A DNA stretch of 35,485 nucleotides from Streptococcus cristatus (lineage in GTDB: Bacteria > Bacillota > Bacilli > Lactobacillales > Streptococcaceae): assembly GCF_003943505.1 (NCBI RefSeq), contig NZ_RJPS01000015.1, forward strand, positions 1-35,485, written 5' to 3'. Made by a program: the position numbers and the translations under genes. Below, one piece after another: positions 32,101 through 35,485 of this stretch (positions are counted from its first letter, which is position 1; every line of letters starts with the position of its first letter). The notes beneath the pieces are model-generated. The model was not told where the DNA came from and did not search any database. It worked only from the letters and a program-made list of their open reading frames with translations.

Positions 32101-33560
32101 ATAAAAGTCATCTTTTCAAAGATTTAGGAGACTTACCTCGAAACAAATGGCACATTGTTGAATTTCTGCACACTTTTAATAACGACGCTGATTTTGAAGG
32201 TATGAATTTTTTCTATTTGTACTCAACGCAAAACGGACATTATAAAATCGCGGAGCCGTCGCTCACGTTATCAAATATAATCCCGTCAAGTTGGACACCA
32301 GCATTCGAGGATAGCAAAAGCTATACCAATACCAAGCTAGCCGAATATAGGCAAGACGTTGACGGTCAACTAGCCAGCATGCAAACTGCTATAAACACGG
32401 CTAATGGCTCATTGACGGTCTTTAATACGTGGAAGCAGTCAGCGCAGGAAACGCTGAACAAAGTTGGCAAGGTTGAGTCTGGTCTTAACGAGACCAAGAC
32501 TAGTTTGGCTGAGTTTAAGCAGACAGCTGAAGGTCAGCTGACTACGATTACTCAGCAGGTCGCTGGTAAAGTCTCACAAACAGAGCTAACTCAGCGAGCT
32601 AATCAAATCACGCAAGCTGTGCAGGAACTTAGTAACTCAGTCCTCAGAAAAAGCCAAGTTAAAATCAATGAGGGGGGTATCATCTCTAGCGTTGAGAAGA
32701 CCGTCAACGGCCAGACTTTGGCTAGCATGATTGTTCAAAGCCCGGAAAATGTTGAGATTATCGCCCGTTTGCTAAAAGTAAAGGGCGACATGATTGTCAA
32801 CGGCTCTGTCACAGTTGACAAGCTGAACATTGAAGGTGAGCTATCTGCCCTAAGCGGTAAGCTTGGTAGAGTGACCTCTGGAGAAATCATCAACGAGTAC
32901 GAAACGCCTTACACTAGAGGTGAAATCAGAATCGCTGACAACATCCAGATTACGAACCACAACAAATCAGGACCTCGCTCAAATCTAGGCAAGGAAGAAA
33001 TCAAGATGCTGCCAAACGGCATTTTGATGAATGCTTATGACACCAATGAGAAGCCGATCCATACGATGCAAGTGTCGCCTGACATTATTTCGTATCAACG
33101 CCTTAACTACTCGCTGAAAGGCGGAGGGACAGGCTCTTGGGACTTGGCCTATTCAAACGGCTATTCCGCTCTCAACATCGATACAGTCAACCAGAAAATC
33201 AGGTTACAGGCTGAGTCTAGTTTGATGTGGGGGATCAATGCTACGTTTTTGCGAATCGGGAATCTAGTGACCGTTTCAGTTACTCGTATCATCAAAAACA
33301 TTGCTAGCATTGTCGAGAATGCCAAAGCAGTTGAACGGATACCGGCCGGATTTCGGCCAATCTCCCAAGCCCACTTGACATTGACTGGGAACGTCAATGC
33401 GACAATTGATGCAACGTGTATCGTCCACTTAGAGCCCGACGGAGCTATCAGATACACAAATAACAAATTTGGTGATCGTGTCTGGACGGGGACTGTCAGC
33501 TATACGACTGTGGATGAATTCCCTCTGGCCGGAGACGTGCCGAAAGGCAAAATCATATAG
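29160..33560 (+). CDS. Tail-associated lysin/antireceptor with collagen-like repeat
   Basis: Protein of 1466 aa. The N-terminus (1 to about 380) is the tail-hub/prophage endopeptidase domain (LTIHDAHLHPVASIDNDKQ, AATFDFTVAK). A collagen-like stretch of about 20 Gly-X-Y triplets covers residues 489-548, which would form a triple helix and make the fibre a trimer. Coiled coils follow (about 550-670), then one carbohydrate-binding-like segment (about 673-787, ASGRNLFLNSLF), a second one (about 886-1050, GASNLLLNTGFN), another coil, and a terminal receptor-binding part (GGTGSWDLAYSNGYSAL). It decides host adsorption. The first binding segment is shorter than the second and may carry an internal deletion. 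Confidence 0.9.
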   Translation: MLLTIHDAHLHPVASIDNDKQTTLNYFNDTWHRFFETGAATFDFTVAKKTLSTDTHSKRAYNLLSEKNFISFEYEGETQLFTVRKTVENEKVIKVNCVNLNLELINEYANPYKAPKAMSFKEYCEAMDLLNFTLLQIGINEVSDKKITAEWEGQDTKLARLLSLANKFGAEIEFKTRLNDDSSIKAFVVNVYHENDATHQGVGKVQSKVLRYGRDFRSLTRTVDTTGIYNATRPTGKTEEGEVVTIAGMQALEIKNEKGEIEFFQRGDMLYAPLSMSMFPAAFTSGTMSDQWIRKDFPVESASKEVIRSSALRELKKNCYPAVTYEVDGFLPYGPGDTVEVEDDGFYPALLLQMRVFEQSMSFTGTGENKTVFANFKAIENKVSSSLQQRLENMLEEAKPYSVSLATDNGHIFKNNQGESTVFPTLKKGNRAVECTWKWLIDNEDFGQAPSHKVTAAGMRESLTLTAIALVNGQEVAREQLTFTNVNDGQNGAKGDPGPQGPKGSTGATGAKGDKGETGARGPQGERGAQGATGPQGPKGERGERGDPADTAELKKAVTAAQTQLADVKDNLAGVRANLTQAQSQLNSNISQIRSDVGSIRTKQTQAESEIAKQVQALNATKTELAGVKSAQATFEQTTTRRLAELANVADGKASKSELVQTAEELKSRIASVQASGRNLFLNSLFKQDIRKTGIWTTSTYTATIDSENKYLGHNALKIVGQDPAGKDGGNPKITYPATGQYGKVAPGSMTNQNVTISFYAKAENAGTILRSRLGNIGYKDGNVTLTFEVRASGIRQEIINATKDKADKTLVTAEAGKLREELATVQAYVNADGTRAESLRTYSREETARQLTTLRQIVESGYVGRAQHAEDVRSISRRFEELRTGASNLLLNTGFNKISDVNNVNNPILKLNQNDYNGHNSIEVAVTGQNKNAWKGITLNASISGFKEGDTIAVRMPIYIFSDVPINAGLALQLKNHSKNKSHLFKDLGDLPRNKWHIVEFLHTFNNDADFEGMNFFYLYSTQNGHYKIAEPSLTLSNIIPSSWTPAFEDSKSYTNTKLAEYRQDVDGQLASMQTAINTANGSLTVFNTWKQSAQETLNKVGKVESGLNETKTSLAEFKQTAEGQLTTITQQVAGKVSQTELTQRANQITQAVQELSNSVLRKSQVKINEGGIISSVEKTVNGQTLASMIVQSPENVEIIARLLKVKGDMIVNGSVTVDKLNIEGELSALSGKLGRVTSGEIINEYETPYTRGEIRIADNIQITNHNKSGPRSNLGKEEIKMLPNGILMNAYDTNEKPIHTMQVSPDIISYQRLNYSLKGGGTGSWDLAYSNGYSALNIDTVNQKIRLQAESSLMWGINATFLRIGNLVTVSVTRIIKNIASIVENAKAVERIPAGFRPISQAHLTLTGNVNATIDATCIVHLEPDGAIRYTNNKFGDRVWTGTVSYTTVDEFPLAGDVPKGKII

Positions 33561-33570
33561 AGAGGTATTT

Positions 33571-33762
33571 ATGGATAGTAAATTTTACAATCTTATGCTA
33601 GCTGGATATAAGGAACGGCTAGATAACTCGACTTTGGGAGAAATCGAACTAAAGGCTCGATTGATCCTAGAGCAAGAAAAAAATGCGGAATTGCAAGCAA
33701 AAGTAACAGAGCTGGAAGCTTTGCTTGAAGAACAAACGAAACCAGCTAAAGAAGGAGAATAA
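33571..33762 (+). CDS. Small coiled-coil baseplate-region protein, 63 aa
   Basis: Begins MDSKFYNLMLAGYKERLDNS, then one long helix rich in Glu/Leu/Lys (KNAELQAKVTELEALLEEQ). Such short proteins often follow the antireceptor gene; function unknown. ATG 33571, ten bases after the previous stop with AGAGAGGTATTT upstream, is preferred to the longer frame that runs back into the antireceptor gene. Confidence 0.7.
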   Translation: MDSKFYNLMLAGYKERLDNSTLGEIELKARLILEQEKNAELQAKVTELEALLEEQTKPAKEGE

Positions 33763-33764
33763 TC

Positions 33765-34037
33765 ATGACTTTAGAAATTACAAAAACAACTAAAATCGTA
33801 GGCCGTATTAAAATCGACGACACAGTCGTCAAGACAATGACAGCGGATATTGACGATAAAGGTGTGACAACACATAACTCATGGCTTGATAATCCTGAGG
33901 TTTACACGACCAATCGTCGCGAAGTGCGAGATCAAGAAGAGGCATTTCAGGATGCGGTATATGCTGCTGAGGATGCGATTATTGCGGAGTTGGGAGCTGG
34001 GTCTAAAGAGAAAAAGGGGGTGATGAATGCAGGCTAA
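33765..34037 (+). CDS. Small hypothetical protein, 90 aa
   Basis: Begins MTLEITKTTKIVGRIKIDDT; a beta-rich N-terminal half (VVKTMTADIDDKGV) and a helical C-terminal half (RDQEEAFQDAVYAAEDAIIA). Similar proteins lie before the holin in streptococcal phages; function unknown. GAAGGAGAATAATC precedes the ATG. Overlaps the holin gene by 11 bp. Confidence 0.7.
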   Translation: MTLEITKTTKIVGRIKIDDTVVKTMTADIDDKGVTTHNSWLDNPEVYTTNRREVRDQEEAFQDAVYAAEDAIIAELGAGSKEKKGVMNAG

Positions 34038-34437
34038 CATTTTGGAATGGTCACACAGCTTGCGTGCCTTAATTGATACGCAGGATGAACTGATTGTGTT
34101 TACTTTAGCGCTCATCATGGGTGCTATGGCTATTGACTTCCTTACTGGAACTTTGGCCGCTAAGCTCAATCCCAACATTGAATTTCGCAGCAAAGAAGGA
34201 ATCAATGGAATTATTCGCAAGATTGCTAGTATCGCTTTACTAGCTTTTTGCATTCCGCTGTCTATCTTGCTGCCTGAAGGAATTGGACTGGGAGCTCTAC
34301 AGATCCTTTATTTCGGGTATCTGTTTTTTGAGCTAAAATCTATTCTGGAAAATTTTGATAAACTAGGTATTAACACAACATTCTTTCGAGAATTTGTTGA
34401 AAAAATATCAAATTCGGATAAAAATGATAAAAAATAG
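34027..34437 (+). CDS. Holin (toxin secretion/phage lysis family)
   Basis: Protein of 136 aa that forms the membrane lesions for lysin release. Matches the phage_holin_4_1 (TcdE/UtxA-like) family: three hydrophobic helices (LIVFTLALIMGAMAIDFLTG, IASIALLAFCIPLSILL, GALQILYFGYLFFELKSI) and the signature DFLTGTLAAKLN followed by SKEGINGIIRKIA. The charged C-terminus (KISNSDKNDKK) is typical. GAGAAAAAGGGGGTG precedes the ATG. Confidence 0.93.
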   Translation: MQANILEWSHSLRALIDTQDELIVFTLALIMGAMAIDFLTGTLAAKLNPNIEFRSKEGINGIIRKIASIALLAFCIPLSILLPEGIGLGALQILYFGYLFFELKSILENFDKLGINTTFFREFVEKISNSDKNDKK

Positions 34438-34528
34438 AATAAAAGAGCAGGCGCTGAAGCTTGCTCTGTTTGCTTTTGCTGCGGGCTACTTTTGGCTCGC
34501 GGCGTTTGAAAAATTGAAAGGAAAATAA
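34424..34528 (+). CDS. Tiny membrane protein in the lysis module, 34 aa
   Basis: Begins MIKNRIKEQALKLALFAFAA and has one hydrophobic helix with a basic start and end (EKLKGK). The ATG at 34424 overlaps the last 14 bases of the holin gene. Weak ribosome binding site (GGATAAA). By place it may be a second holin or an antiholin; unproven. Confidence 0.5.
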   Translation: MIKNRIKEQALKLALFAFAAGYFWLAAFEKLKGK

Positions 34529-34534
34529 AAAAAA

Positions 34535-35275
34535 ATGACAACAGCAAATGAACTTGTACAATTTACGATTGGCTTAGCGAACTCGGGCATGGGTGTTGAT
34601 AAAGATGGATTCGGAGGCACTCAATGCGCTGATCTAGTGACTTACCCATCTAAACATTTCTTTGGAGTGGATTTGTGGGGCAATGCCGTTGATTTGCTAG
34701 ATTCCGCAGAAGCTGCTGGCTGGGAAGTACACCGCATGCCAACCGATGCTAACCCACGAGCTGGAGCATTTTTCAACATGAATGCTTGGTTTGGTGGTGT
34801 TAACTATGGGCATTGTGGCATCGTCATTGAGGATTCTGATGGTATTACTATGCGAACTGTTGAGCAGAACATTGATGGAAATGTTGATGCTCTAATCGTT
34901 GGAGGACCAGCTCGATACAATAATCGAGGTTTTGAGGACGTAATTGGCTGGTTTTATCCACCATACAGCGACGGCCCAGCGCCAGCTACTCCAGCAGATG
35001 TATCACCAACATCAGACGAAATTGAGCTCACGCCTGAAACAGGCGCATTTAAGGTAGGAGAAGTAGCTATCAATGTGCGCCGTGAGCCAAATCTTAATGG
35101 TGAAATCGTGCATGTCTACGAACCTGGTGAATCTGTTAATTACGACAGCAAGGGTTCAGCTAATGGCTACCGCTGGATCTCCTACGTTGGGGAATCTGGC
35201 AATCGTAATTACATGGCCATTGGTCAAACTGACGAAGCAGGGAATCGCATCACTCTCTGGGGTGATTTGAGCTAA
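34535..35275 (+). CDS. Endolysin, CHAP plus SH3
   Basis: Cell-wall hydrolase of 246 aa. N-terminal CHAP domain (about residues 8-145): catalytic Cys in GTQCADLVTYP, His in NYGHCGIVIEDS, and the following Glu/Asn (EQNIDGN). A Pro/Thr-rich linker (about 148-168) and a C-terminal SH3-type wall-binding domain (AINVRREPNLNGEIVHVY, then GYRWISYVG) follow. No choline-binding repeats and no signal peptide, so release depends on the holin. GAAAGGAAAATAAAAA is upstream of the ATG. Confidence 0.93.
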   Translation: MTTANELVQFTIGLANSGMGVDKDGFGGTQCADLVTYPSKHFFGVDLWGNAVDLLDSAEAAGWEVHRMPTDANPRAGAFFNMNAWFGGVNYGHCGIVIEDSDGITMRTVEQNIDGNVDALIVGGPARYNNRGFEDVIGWFYPPYSDGPAPATPADVSPTSDEIELTPETGAFKVGEVAINVRREPNLNGEIVHVYEPGESVNYDSKGSANGYRWISYVGESGNRNYMAIGQTDEAGNRITLWGDLS

Positions 35276-35279
35276 AAAA

Positions 35280-35316
35280 CCGCAGCGGAAACTGCGGAAA
35301 ATAAATATTTTTTCTT
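35280..35316 (+). terminator. Weak terminator after the endolysin gene
   Basis: CCGCAG (35280-35285) pairs with CTGCGG (35292-35297), loop of six; the T-run (ATTTTTTC) begins about ten bases later, so it is not ideal. Confidence 0.45.
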
Positions 35317-35331
35317 AAATTTTAATCTACC

Positions 35332-35361
35332 CCCCGGCCGAAAAGGCTGGGGCTTTTTTTG
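35332..35361 (+). terminator. Strong terminator at the end of the late operon
   Basis: CCCCGGCC (35332-35339) pairs with GGCTGGGG (35345-35352), 8 bp with one G-U pair, then CTTTTTTTG. Confidence 0.85.
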
Positions 35362-35368
35362 TTATAAT
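35360..35368 (+). promoter_or_regulatory. Extended -10 promoter at the right end
   Basis: TGTTATAAT, a consensus extended -10, starts in the T-run of the terminator before it. No -35 at normal spacing. The predicted transcript would begin near 35375 and meet a strong terminator at 35405-35438. Confidence 0.45.
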
Positions 35369-35369
35369 G

Positions 35370-35388
35370 GGAAAATTTAAAATTTTCC
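35370..35388. repeat. Perfect palindrome near the right end
   Basis: Arms GGAAAATTT and AAATTTTCC around one A. Its centre (AAATTTAAAATTT) also occurs in the palindrome at 5346-5362. Confidence 0.8.
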
Positions 35389-35404
35389 GTAGCGATAGAC
35401 TTGG

Positions 35405-35438
35405 CAGGCCGACAGCGATGTCGGTCTGTTTTTGTTTT
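35405..35438 (+). terminator. Third terminator, right end
   Basis: CAGGCCGACA (35405-35414), loop GCGA, TGTCGGTCTG (35419-35428), 10 bp with one G-U pair, then TTTTTGTTTT. Nothing coding lies between it and the end of the window. Confidence 0.85.
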
Positions 35439-35479
35439 CCCTCGTTTATATTAGATAGAGAATTTTAGTGTCTTTTATT

Positions 35480-35485
35480 GAAATG
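35480..35485. other. Candidate right attachment core (attR)
   Basis: GAAATG, same as the first six bases of the window and in the same orientation, 204 bp after the endolysin gene. See the left copy at 1-6. Confidence 0.35.

Noticed and set aside
1..35485. tRNA genes, insertion sequences, transposases, antibiotic-resistance or known virulence genes
   Set aside because: None recognised on either strand while reading the window.

Overview
The window looks like one essentially complete temperate siphophage genome (prophage), about 35.5 kb, from a low-GC Firmicute, most probably a Streptococcus. The genus call is inferred from family composition: a TP901-1-type large serine integrase, DUF1372 and DUF1492/ArpU-type proteins, a Gp15/minor-capsid 1-2-3 head-tail block, a distal tail protein and antireceptor with collagen-like and carbohydrate-binding parts, and a CHAP+SH3 endolysin. 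The lysin has no choline-binding repeats, which argues mildly against a pneumoniae/mitis-specific phage. Species is not determinable by eye.

Layout. (1) 1-2965, minus strand: lysogeny operon of CI-like LexA-type repressor, a membrane-anchored secreted protein and the serine integrase. A compact plus-strand promoter-to-terminator unit (about 1520-1655) sits in the gap before int. (2) 2966-4323: divergent switch with palindromic operators, Cro-like regulator, AntA/KilAC antirepressor and a 53-aa membrane protein. (3) 4318-4743, minus strand: a lone membrane/coiled-coil gene with its own promoter, a candidate moron. (4) 4801-13205: early genes. These are a frameshifted wHTH gene followed by a DnaA box, iteron-like repeats and AT-rich repeats (candidate origin), a string of tiny translationally coupled ORFs, RecT plus a PD-(D/E)XK nuclease, an orphan Dam-type methylase, RusA, DUF1372, YopX-like and other small proteins, ending in the ArpU-like late regulator. 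No DnaC/DnaB/primase gene is visible. (5) 13294-24155: packaging and head genes (TerS, TerL, SPP1/A118-type portal, MuF-type minor capsid protein), then scaffold, capsid, connectors, tail tube and chaperones. (6) 24169-34037: tape measure, Dit, antireceptor. (7) 34027-35275: holin, a second tiny membrane ORF, endolysin, followed by stacked terminators.

The most interesting system is at 16875-18823. The minor capsid protein carries a C-terminal extension that looks like an RNase-type (BECR/RelE-like) polymorphic toxin domain. It is followed, with an ATGA overlap, by a small very acidic protein that looks like its immunity partner, and a terminator closes the cassette at the immunity stop codon. 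Other leads are the plus-strand small RNA opposite the int leader, the candidate origin, a long stem-loop between recT and its nuclease, and a possible small RNA unit at the right end. All function calls come from reading motifs; no database search was run.
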